Below, one piece after another: positions 1 to 11,063 of a stretch of DNA of 64,000 nucleotides. Position numbers and translations under genes: made by a program. The notes beneath the pieces are model-generated. The model saw only the letters and a program-made list of their open reading frames with translations, ran no database searches and was not told the DNA's origin. The stretch is from Doryteuthis pealeii. Its lineage: Eukaryota > Mollusca > Cephalopoda > Myopsida > Loliginidae. The stretch covers positions 79,183,807 to 79,247,806 of the forward strand of contig CM042151.1 in NCBI GenBank assembly GCA_023376005.1, read 5' to 3'. The first letter of the stretch is position 1. The number at the start of each line of letters is the position of its first letter.

Positions 1-129
1 TACAAGCATGTTAAATTTTTAATGCCACTTTATTTTTGTGTCATTCTTTTGAAATAAATCAAAACAAGTTGACCAAATTCATGAAACCCAAGATTAGTTA
101 ATCACAGGCTTTTGTATTGAAAGTTGGTG

Positions 130-815
130 GAGTGGCCTATTGCCAGTATCTTTTTGCTAGTGCTAGACCAGCAAGATTGTTTTTTTGTTTGTTTGTTTTT
201 GTTTTTTTGTTTTTTTTTTGGGGGGGGGCTCAGGTGTAGAGTCCCACCTTCCATCATCTCAGATTACCCATCTGTACTTCTCATGCACTGAGTTGGCAGG
301 GGCCAGTATAGAACTAAGGGCTGAACTTGCACAAAGGTGACCCAGAAAAAACTGAATCCAAATTATTTATTTATTTTCCCATTAAACTAACCCTAAACCC
401 TAAACCCCAACCCTTACCCTAACCCTAATCCTAACCCTAACCTTAACCCTGACCCTAGACTCCCATAGTTAAAATTAACAATTTTATTACAAAATTTGTG
501 GGTTCTGTTTTTTCTGGGTCACCGGTATATAGGGTGACACAGAAAAAACAGAACCCAAATTATTTATTCATTTTCCCATTAAACTAACCCTAAACCCTAA
601 ACCCCAACCCTTACCCTAACCCTAATCCTAACCCTAACCTTAAACCCTGACCCTAGACCCCCATAGTTAAAATTAACAGTTTTATTACAAAATGTGTAGG
701 TTCTGTTTTTTCTGGGTCACCCTAATTTTGACACCTTTGTGCAAGTTCAGCCGAACTAAGAATCTTGTGGTTTCTAGAAGGGTGCTCTACTGACTGGACT
801 AAACCAGCCCCTTGT
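130..815 (-). repeat. tRNA-derived SINE, split by a nested TIR element
   Basis: Read on the - strand this matches the fuller SINE copy at 29878-30124: a tRNA-like head with an A-box-like tagtccagtcagtagagca, then a B-box region, then the tail with the phrase ctagtgctagacca. The copy is split: 130-318 and 753-815 are the two halves and 319-752 is an inserted element. A T-rich run at about 180-220 further spoils the body. Cephalopod genomes are known to carry tRNA-derived SINEs; the family name is not assigned. Confidence 0.75.
319..752. mobile_element. Non-autonomous TIR element with telomere-like core and 8-bp TSD
   Basis: The ends are perfect 20-bp inverted repeats (319-338 and 733-752, starting ggctgaacttg). 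They are flanked by an exact 8-bp direct repeat, gaactaag, at 311-318 and 753-760, where it interrupts a SINE. Inside are two near-identical tandem units (about 336-523 and 533-722), each bounded by its own inverted ends (gtgacccagaaaaa / ttttttctgggtcac) and each carrying degenerate ccctaa telomere-type repeats. An 8-bp duplication fits hAT-like elements, but the ends do not show the usual hAT CAG, so the superfamily is open. There is no coding capacity. Confidence 0.8.
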
Positions 816-899
816 ATTAAAGGTAACTCTCCAAAAAAGAACTGTTATAATATGATGAAACTTACTGAACATTTAGTTTAGAAATGAAACCTTTTCCTT

Positions 900-1495
900 C
901 ACTTGGGTTTTAGTTTGGTTTTGTTTGGTTTGTTTTACGGCATATCAACCTCGGTGGGTCATTTAATGCCGACAAAGTTGTGAAATAAATTCATTCTTAA
1001 TGCATGATACAATTTTGTTTATCAACTCATGTTTTTCCATTCAACCCATAGATGGGACCCTAACAGGTACTACCACACTGGGTCAGAGTAGACCAGGGAG
1101 CAATGGTGATGAAGGGGTGCTCCACATTCCCCAAACCTCCAGAACTGGAACCTCACCATCAGATAGAGTTTAATGTCATTCCCAGGACATATAGATCCTC
1201 AGACAACACCTTCTAGCATCCATATGATAAGAAGGATGGGGGTTGCCATAAGGGCAATAGGGTTGGGGCAATCATGTAAGGTGCTAGGGTTTGACGTAGC
1301 CAGCCGATTGATCGGAGGGGGTCTCTTCAACCGCCCATCTAGCCCAAGAAAAGCCTAAAGTGGAATATGGACTGCTCAGCCACCTGGGTTCTATCCTTAA
1401 GCATCATGGGTCACCACCCACGGCCAACAGATGGCCCCAGTGCAGTCGGTGCATTCTAACACCCAAGCCAACAGATTTGGGTTTTAGTTTTTAAC
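900..1495 (-). repeat. Dispersed repeat G, reverse copy
   Basis: This interval matches 32345-32950 in reverse orientation over most of its length. Shared phrases include cagccgattgatcgg, catgggtcaccaccca and the tail gcatatcaacctcggtgggtc followed by a ttttgttt-rich end. The A-rich tail makes it look like a retroposed SINE or a LINE 3' end. The short open frame at 1173-1358 lies wholly inside the repeat and is not a gene. Confidence 0.65.
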
Positions 1496-1581
1496 CAAAA
1501 AAAAGATTATTTTCATTTATACAGGCTGACCTAGACCCTAATTTTGTGTCCGGACAGTCTTCTGATCACACATTGCACATT

Positions 1582-1904
1582 TGCTAAACTTAGCTAGTAA
1601 TCTGAACATTAGTTACATAAATGAGAGTAACCTCCCCTCACTTTGAGGAAGCCAATTAAGCTTAATTGTGCTTGTGCATTATTTGAAATTAACTTAATTG
1701 TTATTAAGACTACATTTTATGATATTTTCATGTTAAAACATGCATTTGTATTGATTCGAACAAATTCGTATTTTCAGTGTATATTTATGATGAAATGAAA
1801 ATGCCTGACCAAAACATACAGCTTCCTCAAAGTGAAACAAACAAGGGGGGGGTACTCTCATTTATGTAACTAATGTTCAGATTACCACTTAGCTTAGTTT
1901 AGCA
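1582..1904. mobile_element. Small inverted-repeat element (MITE-like)
   Basis: The outer arms are inverted copies: tgctaaacttagct with tctgaacattagttacataa on the left, and the reverse complement ending tttagca on the right. A second inner inverted pair (cactttgaggaagc / gcttcctcaaagtg) follows. The middle shares the ttaattgttattaag segment with elements near 9900, 60900 and 62880. No coding potential. Confidence 0.55.
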
Positions 1905-2607
1905 CTGGAGGAAAATGGATATGAAATTCTTAGGAAGTTCATTTTTCTGGTACAAAAAGGAAGGTAAATGGTCTGGCCATTAAAAAAGCAAAGTATTAAA
2001 TTCATACCCTTATTCGTAGATGCAAAATTAAGCATATTAATTTGAATGCAAATTGTTTATTCTATGAATATTCTATTTCTTTTTTTTTACTTACTTATGA
2101 AGAACTGTGATGAGTTCCCCAAAGTGATTGATTTGTAATTACTGAATTATATCCTTTAATCAGTAAAGACCAAGAACTGAATTTTGTACTTTTCTTTACT
2201 ATAGACACTAGTAAATATATGCACCCTCCGCTGGGTGCAAGTATTTTAATGCAATAAAATATCATATTAAATTAGAAAGGCTAATGAAAGTAAATAAGAA
2301 TGCATATAAAAAGATTTGAAACAGAGGAGGGTATAATCGAAAACTAGAACAACTGAAACTTACTCTTCTATCACTCCCATCTTTAATTGATAAATTTTCC
2401 TGATTCAACTATTTAGTTAAAATAGGAAGTTAAGAATAAATTTACAGTTATTTCTTCTTGTTAATGGATTTCTTTTAAGATTTAGCCACATTATTTTTGC
2501 TCATATTCATTAAGACAAAACCAAACAATTAGAAATCAATAATATTAAGCACATATTTTTTTAAATCAAAATATTAATATTAATATGCAAATTAGCCTTC
2601 CTGTTCC

Positions 2608-4275
2608 CACTGTAAACTGCTATTTTCTTGTATACATTAATACAATTGTATGCTAGTAGCATGTGGATATGGTTAACTGGAAAACAATTTTATTAATAAT
2701 TGAGGTTTAAATAAAGATGAAATCATGGATAATGTGATGGTAATAACTATGGGAATTGTGACTTGAGTAGTGATATAGTTTCGGTTACAGACAGAAAAAT
2801 ACACAATCTCCATTATAATAAGATATTAAAGTCTATGCACAAGTTTAATGCTCAATAACATCTCTTTTCTAAGTTATATGTCAACATGTGCATACGAAAA
2901 CTGACACAATTCCTTTATATATAAAGATTGGACTTCCAACATACAGGGTGCAATGGGTAAATTGTGGCCATTTTGAATTATTAATTTTGTGCATGCGCTT
3001 TGTTTGTTTCAGGTTTACTAAGCAGCAAAATAGAGTTAATTAGGCTAATAATTTCTATATAATTATTATAATATATTATAATATATATATATATATATTA
3101 TAATATATATATTAATATATATATTATAATATATATATTAATATATACAATATATATATTGTATTATAATATATATATATATATATGGGAGTAAATATGG
3201 AAAATAAATCCGACAATATAAAGAAAATTTTGAAAAAACAAGTGTTCCGAAAATGGGATGAATTTAATTATCTATGTTTAAACATTTCGGTTACATTGAA
3301 CCTTCATCAGGATGTCTCTTGGGGTGAAGAATATGATGGATGTTTTTATATGTGACAGGAGGTGAAAATCTTTTTAGTTATGTAACTGTATTTGATCAGC
3401 ATTTTATTTTTGAAAGGCAAGTCGCGATCCACACATGCGTCATGACATCTTCGCATGTGTGGATCGCGACTTGTCTTTCAAAAATAAAACGCTGATCAAA
3501 TACAGTTACATAACTAAAAGGATTTTCATCTCCTGTCACATATAAAAACATCCATCATACTCTTCACCCCAAGAGACATCCTGATGAAGATTCAATGTAA
3601 CCGAAATGTTTAAACATAGATAATTAAATTCATCCCATTTTCGGAACACTTGTTTTTTCAAAATTTTCTTTAAATTGTTGGATTTATTTTCCATATTTAC
3701 TCCCATATATATATATATTATAATACAATATATATATTGTATATATTAATATATATATTATGATATATATATTAATATATATATTATAATATATATATAT
3801 ATTATAATATATTATAATAATTATATAGAAATTATTAGCCTAATTAACTCTATTTTGCTGCTTAGTAAACCTGAAACAAACAAAGTGCATGCACAAAATT
3901 AATAATTCAAAATGGCCACAATTTACCCATTGCACCCTGTATGTTGGAAGTCCCATCTATATATATAAAGGATTTGTGTCAGTTTTCATATGCACATGTT
4001 GACATATAACTTAGAAAAGAGATGTCATTGAGCATTAAACTTGTGCATAGACTTTAATATCTTATTATAATGGAGATTGTGTATTTTTCTGTCTGTAACC
4101 GAAACTATATCACTACTCACGTCCCAATTCCCTTAGTTATTACCATCACATTATCCATGATTTCATTTTTATTTAAACCTCAATTATTAATAAAATTGCT
4201 TTCCAGTTAAACATATCTACATGCTACTAGCATACAATTTTATTAATATATACAAGAAAATAGCAGTTTACAGTG
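2608..4275. repeat. 1.67-kb near-perfect palindrome
   Basis: The left arm (2608-3439) and right arm (3452-4275) are inverted copies around a 12-bp spacer. The outermost match is cactgtaaactgc / gcagtttacagtg and the innermost is acacatgcg / cgcatgtgt. Each arm contains a long AT dinucleotide tract (about 3063-3185 and 3709-3815). Each also carries a block reading atcctgatgaagattcaatg with ccgaaatgttta, which resembles the terminal region of Penelope-like elements. No open frame. It could be a foldback transposon or two head-to-head element ends. Confidence 0.8.
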
Positions 4276-4285
4276 TGAATTTTCT

Positions 4286-4504
<219 letters not shown>

Positions 4505-4714
4505 GATAATTACTAATGTTTGTGAGGGAAGCAGCACCATAATGCAACTGACTCTTCAAGAAATTTAGAAAAATGGCAATAACCATTACATCACCAATGC
4601 AATGTATCATTGAAGATATTTGTTATGATTGTAATCAAGTATTCACAAACAAATAAAATTTCTGCATTAAATTACCCATAAAAAGTTGATATGCAATTAA
4701 ACAAATGAAAAAGT

Positions 4715-5388
4715 GGACCAAGTAACCAATAAGCACCCCAGTTGGGAGCTGTTTTGAAAACAACACTTTTTTGCTTTTCACCATAAACTCCCGGTTGTTT
4801 GTTTACAAACAACAGATGAATTTTTTTTTTTGCATTAGAATTTCACTGTAAGATTTTTTTTTAAGTTTGTTCGTGCATATTTACAACCCAAAGGCACGTT
4901 TTTATACTAAAATAGTTTTTGATTTTAATTAAAAAAATAGTTATTTATTGGTTACTTGGTCCCAACATCCTTTTATTTAAATAAATATGATAAAATATTT
5001 TGTAAATAAAAACTATTTTCATTTAAATAAACATATCTGCATTTCTCTTCTGATTAAGTAAAAACTATTTTAATACAAAAATGTGTCTTTAATATTAAAA
5101 CGTGTCTTTCATTTAAAGATTTTAAAACTTTTTAAAAAATTCCTATTAACAACAACAACATGATATAACTATTTTTTTATTAAAATCGAAAACTATTTTA
5201 GTATAAAAACGTGCCTTTGGGTTGTAAATATACATGAACAATCTTTAAAAAAAATCTTACAGTGAAATTCTAATGCAAAAAACATCGTCTGTTGCTTGTA
5301 AACAAACAACCAGGAGTTTATGGTGAAAAGCACAAGCTGTTCTTTTCAAAACAGCTCCCAGCTGGGGTGCTTATTGGTTACTTGATTC
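4715..5388. mobile_element. Foldback element upstream of ZNF A
   Basis: The arms are about 230 bp (4715-4948 and 5161-5388) and inverted. The ends read ggaccaagtaaccaataa and ttattggttacttgattc, and inner shared phrases include ccataaactcc with ggttgtttgtttac, and aaaatagtttttgattttaa. The loop holds a further copy of the terminal phrase ggttacttggtcc near 4960. No coding region. Related pieces are at 19570-20118 and, more distantly, 30490-30730. It ends about 60 bp before the acceptor of ZNF A. Confidence 0.75.
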
Positions 5389-5431
5389 AAAAAAGTTTAT
5401 GTATAATGTCTTTTTGTTAAGATTATTATTT

Positions 5432-5451
5432 CTTTTTTTTTTTTTTCACAG
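5432..5451 (+). promoter_or_regulatory. Probable splice acceptor of the ZNF A exon
   Basis: A long T tract followed by cacag at 5447-5451 and then atatttttaac is an excellent 3' splice site. It sits in the same relation to the array as the acceptors of paralogues B, C, D and F. The inference is that the array is a terminal exon. Confidence 0.55.
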
Positions 5452-5499
5452 ATATTTTTAACACTGCGAATAAGGATCAGTGAATCCCAGAGAGAAAAC

Positions 5500-6438
5500 A
5501 TGGAAGAATTTCCCGAAGAAAAACATCAACCCTCGGAACTTTGTGAAAGTACATTTTCCATGAATTCAACATTGAAAAAACAGATGAGGAAACATACGGG
5601 TGGGAAACTATATACTTGTCAGGTGTGTGGATCTGCGTTTTCAAAGAATGCACGTTTGAAAATACACATACGGATACACACTGGAGAGAAGCCCTTTTCA
5701 TGTGAAGTGTGTGGATCTTCTTTTTCCCAGAAGGCTCATTTGGTACAACACTTCCGAACACACACTCGGAAGAAATCATATCCTTGTGAACAGTGTAGAG
5801 CAACTTTCTCAACAGGATCATCTTTAGTGCTGCATATGCAAATGCACACTGGAGAAAAACCCTATTCTTGTGATGTGTGTGGACTTTCATTTGCACAGAA
5901 TTTCGATTTGGTGAATCATATGCAAATTCACGCTGAAAAGAAATATTCTTGTGACATGTGTGGATCTTGTTTTTCACGAAAGTCAGATTTGAAAGTACAT
6001 ATGCGGACACATACTGGAGAAAAAATCTATCATTGCGAGGTGTGTAGATCTGCCTTTCTACGTAAGTCAGATTTGGTGATACATATGCGGATACACACTG
6101 GGAATAAGCCATATTCGTGTGAAGCGTGTGGCTCTTCTTTTTCACAGAAATCGAATTTGGTGCGACACATTCGGACACACACAGGAGAGAAACCTTTTTC
6201 TTGTAAATTTTGTGATTCTTCCTTTTCACAGAATTATGATTTAGTAAAACATCTGCGAACACACACTGGAAAGAAACCATTTTCTTGTGATGTGTGTGGA
6301 TCTACTTTTTCACAGAAATCAAATATGAGTGTGCATATGCGAATACATACTGGAGAAAAACCATATTCTTGTGAGGTGTGTGGATCTGCTTTTTCACAAA
6401 AGTCCCATTTGGAAGCACATATGCAAACACATTCGTGA
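5500..6438 (+). CDS. C2H2 zinc-finger array protein, ZNF A (312 aa)
   Basis: Likely nuclear DNA-binding protein of the tandem C2H2 class. The frame opens with ATG at 5500 and holds one degenerate finger (residues about 14-34, lacking the first Cys and one His), then ten canonical fingers of Cys-x2-Cys ... His-x3-His spaced every 27-28 residues and joined by TGEKP-type linkers. Some linkers are altered (TRKKS, AEKK, TGNKP). Helix positions -1 and 3 vary (Q..H, Q..N, R..D), unlike the serine-rich helices of B to G, so it belongs to another subfamily. A probable acceptor lies at 5447-5451, but the acceptor-proximal frame is not continuous with this ATG, so an upstream start cannot be confirmed. 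The frame ends inside a linker (HTHS then stop), where a one-base shift seems to have cut it; more fingers follow in decayed form. No KRAB, SCAN or BTB domain is visible. Confidence 0.85.
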   Translation: MEEFPEEKHQPSELCESTFSMNSTLKKQMRKHTGGKLYTCQVCGSAFSKNARLKIHIRIHTGEKPFSCEVCGSSFSQKAHLVQHFRTHTRKKSYPCEQCRATFSTGSSLVLHMQMHTGEKPYSCDVCGLSFAQNFDLVNHMQIHAEKKYSCDMCGSCFSRKSDLKVHMRTHTGEKIYHCEVCRSAFLRKSDLVIHMRIHTGNKPYSCEACGSSFSQKSNLVRHIRTHTGEKPFSCKFCDSSFSQNYDLVKHLRTHTGKKPFSCDVCGSTFSQKSNMSVHMRIHTGEKPYSCEVCGSAFSQKSHLEAHMQTHS

Positions 6439-6625
6439 GAAACCATATTCCTGTCAACAGTGTGCATCTACATTTTTAGACTTATCTTTGAAATGACATA
6501 TCTGCACACACACTCTGAACAAATGATTCATCCTGGTGAAGTGTGTGGATCTTCTTTTTTGTGTAAGAGGTCTTTGGTTGTACATAGGCAAATTCACTCT
6601 TGTGAAAATTGTGTGTCTGCATTAA
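6439..6625 (+). pseudogene. Decayed fingers continuing ZNF A
   Basis: In the shifted frame the sequence continues REKPYSCQQCAST and then meets a stop. A second finger remnant reads GEVCGSSFLCKRSL with HRQIH. Together they show that the array was once longer and lost its 3' end by a one-base shift plus stops. Confidence 0.7.
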
Positions 6626-7140
6626 AAGCGACTACATTCTTTATAATAACCATCTTACAAACCGTATATAATAAAGTGACTTTACGTCCTTTATTTTTAA
6701 TAACATCTCTCTTACAACCCATGTGCAAAATGGATAAGTACTGATAGTAAATGTTAATAAAAGTGACTCTACATTCTTACAAACTGTATATAATAAAGCG
6801 ACTTTACATCTTTTATTCTTATTACCAATATATAATATTGGTAATTACTACTAGTAGAAATAATATAAATAAAAAAGGTTTGGTTAAATATCTACTGTAA
6901 ATCCTTTAATTTTAATAACATCTCTTTAATAACTGGTATATAATATGGATAAGTACTGCTTGTAAACTGTAATAAAAGTGACTCTACATCCTTTCCAATA
7001 ACCATATTACAAACCATATATAATAAAGTGACTCTACATACTTTATTCTTAATAACGTCTCTCTTACAACCCGTGTGCAAAATGGATAAGTACCACTAGT
7101 AAACGTTAATAAAAGTAACTCTATATACATTACTTTTAAT
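6625..7140. repeat. Degenerate tandem repeat downstream of ZNF A
   Basis: Units of roughly 110-140 bp recur with phrases aataaagtgactctacat, aataacatctctcttacaa and atggataagtact. Several aataaa hexamers lie inside, so the tract may supply poly(A) sites for ZNF A by chance or design. The short open frames here (6892-7357, - strand) are repeat translations. Confidence 0.7.
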
Positions 7141-7585
7141 AATGTGTTTCTTGAAACACATTCTTTAAAATTTTTCATAAGAGGGTCATTAAACATATAA
7201 GTGCTAACCATATTAAATTTATAGAAGAATGTGTGATCTGTAGAGAGAAATATGTTTTAGTTAAAAAGATGTTTACAAATGGGCTAAACATGGGTTTGCA
7301 ACTAACAGCCTGAATCAAAATGACAGACCATGCACTAGAAATACACTGAATCTCCACTAAAGAAATAGTTTAAGGTGTAGTGGTCAGTAAATAAGGTCAT
7401 GCTGACAATCTTCTGAGACATGAAAGGACCCATCACTATTGATTTCCTTGAAAAAAGTGCAACTGTACACAGTACTACCTATTGCTAACACCTTAGACAA
7501 TATTTAGCTTATTCATTTAATGACCCTTGTATTTTCTAAAATAATTTATCGACATATTTATAAATAAATACTCCACATGATATAA

Positions 7586-7752
7586 TAATATATGAGATAT
7601 GTGGATCTGCATTTGAAAATAATGCAGCATTTGAAAATCTACATACGGATACACACTGGTTTAGAAACCCTATTCATATGAAGATAGTGGAGCTCTTTTT
7701 TAATTGAAATCTCATATGGTAAAACACATCTAAACACACACTGGAGAAAAAA
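7586..7752 (+). pseudogene. C2H2 finger remnant
   Basis: Recognisable pieces are a cysteine-pair segment (gagatatgtggatctgcattt), a His-His end (atacggatacacactgg) and a second linker (acacacactggagaaaaa). Stops and indels interrupt it. It belongs to the ZNF A subfamily by codon-level similarity. Confidence 0.65.
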
Positions 7753-8059
7753 TATACATTAAATTATTATCAACAATTCTCAAAAGGACCTAGATCTTTA
7801 CTTGCTATTTCTGTTTCAGTATTGCCAGATATTTCTTGGTGTGGGTGTTATTATATGATTCACTATTCCATTTATAACTATTCTCTATTTTGTTAACATC
7901 TTAATCTTGAAACAAAAGCATCTTAAAAATCAACCATGCTCATCATGGCATTCAGTGGGATTAAGAAAAGATGTTAGAAATGTTCAATTAATGTACTTGG
8001 AGATGAATGGAAAGTAAATTCAGATTGAAGGGGTACATGAATAAAATGTCTGAGAAGCT

Positions 8060-8200
8060 TTGATTTATTGTATCACATGCAAATATTTACTGGAGAGAGT
8101 CCATGTTCATGTGACATGTGTGGATCTTCCTTTATGTAAAAGTCACTTTTGACAGTACACATACTGTGAAAAAAAAACTTATTCCTGTGATTTTGTTAGT
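8060..8200 (+). pseudogene. C2H2 finger remnant
   Basis: Contains catatgcaaat-like His-end sequence, a linker actggagagagtcc, and gtgacatgtgtggatcttc (a Cys pair), followed by an in-frame stop. A broken single finger. Confidence 0.6.
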
Positions 8201-8214
8201 TTTATGGCATATCA

Positions 8215-8390
8215 TAGACTATTTGCCTTGACAAGACTAAAGAATTCAGTCTGTACTACAAATTGCCTATAGCTGGGATGAAAAAAGAGGGATTCATGCC
8301 TTTTCCAAGGGCATTAGAGCAAAGTGAAATCCAATCTGGCAAGTCCAAGATTTGAACTTGTATCACCGATTCCATTATAATTGAATTAAA
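8215..8390 (-). repeat. SINE family 2, degenerate copy
   Basis: Shares the block of phrases ttcatgccttttccaa, gggcat and agcaaagtgaaat with the better copy at 9440-9715. The tRNA-like head is heavily mutated. Confidence 0.5.
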
Positions 8391-8517
8391 AAAGGATTAA
8401 AAATATACTAAATCAATAAAACATAATGAAAAGAAAAAAATACAAACAAGAATGATAATAAAAATAATAATAATATAAAGAATAAAAGATTATAAAACAA
8501 ATATATATTGTAATAAG

Positions 8518-8757
8518 TAATTGATTGTGTGGATCTGCCTTTCAACAGGAGTCACTCATGGTGGTACATATGCTGATAAACAGTGGATACAAACCATATT
8601 CTTGTAAAGCATGTGGCTTTTCTTGTACACAGAAATAAAATTTGAGGCAACACATTCAGATAAATACTGGAGAGAAAACTTTTTCTTGTAAAGTTTGTAA
8701 ATCTTTTTACAGAATTACGATTTCGAGAAACATATGCAAATACACACAGGAAAGGTA
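8518..8757 (+). pseudogene. Decayed C2H2 fingers, three units
   Basis: Three consecutive finger-like units can be read: one around tgtggatctgcctttcaacag, one with the Cys pair tgtaaagcatgtggc, and one with the pair tgtaaagtttgtaaa. Stops (such as the taa after acacagaaa) and deletions break them. The tract ends abruptly at a LINE tail beginning near 8758. Confidence 0.7.
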
Positions 8758-8885
8758 AACCAAGCTGCTATGAAATACAAATAGCAGTATCAATGCTAGA
8801 TATGCTCCATCCTAAAATGATCTTAGGATACAAATATTGTTTATAAAGGAATCAAGTGTTACCCCAGGCAGGACCCCTAGGACTC
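8758..8885 (+). mobile_element. LINE 3'-end fragment
   Basis: Matches 48511-48650 with phrases aaaccaagctgctatga, ctccatcctaaaa and tttataaaggaatc, which is the C-terminal coding end and 3' UTR of a non-LTR retrotransposon. An A-rich run follows at about 8888. Confidence 0.65.
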
Positions 8886-8919
8886 TTAAAAAAAAAAAAG
8901 AAACACTATTGTGATATGT

Positions 8920-9060
8920 GCCAAAGGGGAGTGTTGCATGTCATGGACTCCTCAGCCACCAGGATTCCATCCTTAAGCATCATGGGTCACCACATGTGGC
9001 CAACATGTGACTCTGTTAAGGGAGTCTTACCCTTCAGCATTTGTGCAGTTTGAGTATTCT
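8920..9060 (-). repeat. Dispersed repeat G, partial copy
   Basis: Shares cctcagccacc, tccttaagcatcatgggtca and ccaac with the copies at 900-1495 and 32345-32950. The open frame at 8856-9053 spans the LINE and repeat junction and is not a gene. Confidence 0.6.
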
Positions 9061-9439
9061 TTAACCCCAGACAACAAAGCTGCTGTATTCTTGTACTCTA
9101 AAACCTTTAACTTAACTGTCTTGACTGGTTTCTCTGAATTTTTGAGATGAGACTTGATAATAGGTAGATATTCTTAGCAAAACAAGACATTAGATTTATA
9201 AGTTCTTAAAATTCATAATGGATAGTTGATGAAGAAGTTAGGTTAAGACAGTTCTAAATGACAGTTATCTCTCGACTGCAGGACAGTAACATAGAAAAAT
9301 AATTAACACAGTTTAACACCTGTACCCCAGCTATGGTTAGCGGAATGAGAACAAGATACCCCCATGGACTGAATAAAGGGTTAGGTTCAAAGTTCTCTGA
9401 TGGCTCCCAATTATGACAAGAAGGTTCCTGAATTTGAAA

Positions 9440-9715
9440 AGAAGGTTCCTGAGTTTGAAAAAAAGGTTCCCGAGTCTGAGATGGAGTTTAACAGGTTTGA
9501 ATTCAGAGTTTTCCTTCTCCTAGATTGGTTACCTCACCAAAGTTAAGAACCTAGTCTGCCATGCTATTTAATCATAGCTGGTAGGAGAATTGGATTCATA
9601 CCTTTCCAAAGGGTATTTGCGCCATGTGAAATGAAAATGTCCAAGAATTGAACTCGCGTTGATGTGTCCATTTCCTATAACTCTAACCATTATACCACAC
9701 ACCTCCAGACTCTAG
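9440..9715 (-). repeat. SINE family 2 (tRNA-like head)
   Basis: On the - strand the head reads tggtataatggttagag (A-box-like) followed by gcgagttcaattc (B-box-like), as in tRNA-derived SINEs. The body continues with ggcgcaaataccc. Degenerate copies are at 8215-8390 and 58085-58240. Confidence 0.65.
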
Positions 9716-9857
9716 TAGTTTCAGCACTCTTAAACTTTCTTGACTGTTTTACTTTTGTTTTGTCTTTTAGAAGAGTGGTCAGTAAATTTTGTACCTTAGA
9801 AACCAAGACCATCAAGTGATAGATAGGTTTGAAAAATGCTTTATTGTGAATCAATTA

Positions 9858-11063
9858 TATCATTAAGAATTTGAATGATCATGCTTTAACACAAAAATAT
9901 CATAAAATGTGTTCTTATTAACAATTAAGTTCATTTCAGATAATGCCCAAGCCTAATTTTATGGTAGTAATATACGAGGAACTTGTTCATTTTTACCCAT
10001 GTTACTTTCTTTGTTGTTCTCACCACAAGAATTTACAAAGATATGAATCTAGCATATCTGCTTGAATACCTTACTGCTTTATATTTTGTCTTGTCTCACT
10101 GCATCCCTGATTTATAAATGTAATTCAATTTTATTCTAGTTTACTCTATATCATTCAAATAGTTCTGAACTTAAATTCTTATATTAATTTTATTCTTTAT
10201 CTTTATTTTATTCTCTAACACTTTACCCTTACAATCTACTTCCCACCCCCTATTTGCTTCTTATTTTTATTTTTATTAGATTTTTATTTTTTATTATATT
10301 TTTTTATTTTTTCTGTTTTTTTGTTTTTTTAATCTTTTTTTATATTTTTTTATACTTTAATTTATTTGTTATCTGTTTTTTTGTTTTTTTTCATTTTTTT
10401 TCATTTTTTTATGGTTTTATTTTTTTTTTTTATTTTTTTATTGTTTATTTTTATTTTCTGATTTTTTATATTATATATCTTTTTCTTTTTTTATTATTTT
10501 ATTATTTTTCTTATTTTTATGTTTTTATTTCTTTATTTTTTAATTTTTATTTTTATTTATTTTTTATTCTTTTACTTCATTTTTATTTTATATTTTTTAT
10601 TTCTTTATCTTTATTTCTATATTATTTTGTTATTATCCTTTCTTTTTCCTTTTCTGTTATTATGTTTCTCCTTATTTCTAGTCTTTTAATTCTGCTCATT
10701 TTGTATATACACTTTTACAACTATTTCCCCAAGGAATCAGTCCCCCATCTAAGCCACACCTCATCCTAAACATAGACCTCCCCGCCTCAAACATTTAAAA
10801 TCTTGGGACAAGGAGGATACATGGTGATGCCGACCATGTTCTTGATTTCAAAAACTTTGACTGATCACTGCCATCATGTCTACATCTCCATGTATCCTCC
10901 TTGTCCCAAAATTTTAAAGACAGCAATATGCCGCGAGTCAAAAGAAAATAAAAGGCATTTAAGCAGATATTCTAGATTCATATCTTTGTGTATTATTGTG
11001 GTGAGAGAACAACAAAGTAACACTTTCAATCAAATTCTTAATTATATAGGGTGATCCAAAAAC
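9858..11063. mobile_element. Nested inverted-repeat (foldback) structure
   Basis: Three inverted pairs sit around a common centre. The outer pair is tatcattaagaatttga (about 9862) with tcaaattcttaattatat. The middle pair is gttactttctttgttgttct (10001-10073) with agaacaacaaagtaac (ending 11021). The inner pair is tttaaaatcttgggacaagg with the reverse complement near 10889-10918. The left half holds an insertion shared with repeats near 1700 and 60900, and a large T-rich run. No credible gene. Confidence 0.6.
10255..10720. repeat. T-rich low-complexity tract
   Basis: Runs of ttttta and ttttattt with a little C. The 171-residue frame across it is almost entirely Phe, Leu, Tyr and Ile, and is a composition artefact. 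Confidence 0.9.

Noticed and set aside
385..660. A real chromosome end (telomere)
   Set aside because: The ccctaa repeats are short, degenerate and enclosed in TIR units inside a SINE, with normal sequence on both sides.
9600..9712. Functional tRNA gene on the - strand
   Set aside because: Has tggtataatggttagag and a B-box-like segment, but mismatched stems and related degenerate copies mark it as a SINE head.
10254..10769. 171-residue open frame
   Set aside because: Almost entirely Phe, Leu, Ile and Tyr from a T-rich low-complexity tract; no start context or domain.
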